40,986 nucleotides of DNA from Brachionus plicatilis. Taxonomy: Eukaryota; Rotifera; Eurotatoria; Ploima; Brachionidae. Shown piece after piece: positions 40,986-40,986 of the stretch. The stretch spans positions 434,317 to 475,302 of the forward strand of contig QEOQ01000544.1 of the NCBI GenBank assembly GCA_010279815.1, in the 5' to 3' direction. Under the pieces are notes generated by a model. It did no database searches. It saw only the letters and a list, made by a program, of their open reading frames with translations, and was not told the DNA's origin. The translations under genes were made by a program, and so were the position numbers. The stretch's first letter is position 1. The number at the start of each line of letters is the position of its first letter.

Positions 40986-40986
40986 G

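Noticed and set aside
1..40986. CRISPR arrays, operons or a bacterial origin
   Set aside because: No regularly spaced repeats. Spliced genes, tRNAs without encoded CCA and Pol III T-runs show a eukaryotic nuclear sequence.

Overview
The window is nuclear DNA from a small-genome animal. It is very AT-rich outside genes, coding exons are clearly richer in GC, introns are GT-AG with many only about 44-60 bases long, and the genes are single eukaryotic units: a meiotic helicase, a VPS13 lipid-transfer protein, a mitochondrial pseudouridine-synthase-like protein and secreted proteins with signal peptides. An invertebrate such as a monogonont rotifer would fit the base composition, compact introns and very long exons, but the sequence does not prove the taxon.

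Layout. (1) Positions 1-9600 hold nine identical-looking Pol III genes, five tRNA-Thr(AGT) and four tRNA-Lys(CTT). They are spread by local direct and inverted duplications and mixed with tRNA relics, MITEs and retrotransposon tails. Inside this cluster lies an HFM1/MER3 helicase gene (2535 to about 5990). I resolved nine exons and a possible tenth. One intron carries an internally deleted hAT transposon and the last intron carries a tRNA-Lys. The helicase core is complete, but most of the Sec63 region is missing in the window. (2) Positions 9600-12300 are gene-free and hold retrotransposon tails and a foldback element with a 10-base target duplication. (3) Positions 12304-30266 are one VPS13D gene of four exons. 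The exons join with consistent phase to a predicted 3809 residues, including a ricin-type lectin segment and a VPS13 C-terminal segment. Its three long introns are transposon traps: large palindromes, two hAT MITEs of one family with exact 8-base duplications, and an inverted duplication whose arms sit just inside the donor and acceptor of the last intron. (4) Positions 30730-40523 hold a six-gene family of short secreted proteins, three on + and three on -. They share an unrecognised four-cysteine domain. The two sets flank a pair of convergent genes, an RPUSD3-like gene (34247-35449) and an uncharacterised helical protein gene (35446-36370), whose stop codons overlap. (5) The right edge holds the possible end of another minus-strand gene.

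Working together: HFM1 (meiotic crossover), VPS13D (lipid transfer at ER-mitochondria/peroxisome contacts) and RPUSD3 (mitochondrial RNA) are housekeeping genes with no sign of joint regulation. The secreted family is the part that looks like an undescribed, locally expanding system. Most members have a signal peptide, a variable pro-region, a basic cleavage site and a conserved Cys domain rich in N-glycosylation sites. Two members share a nearly identical central tract between diverged ends, as expected from gene conversion or exon-scale exchange. All exon structures were worked out by eye from splice signals and reading phase, without transcripts.
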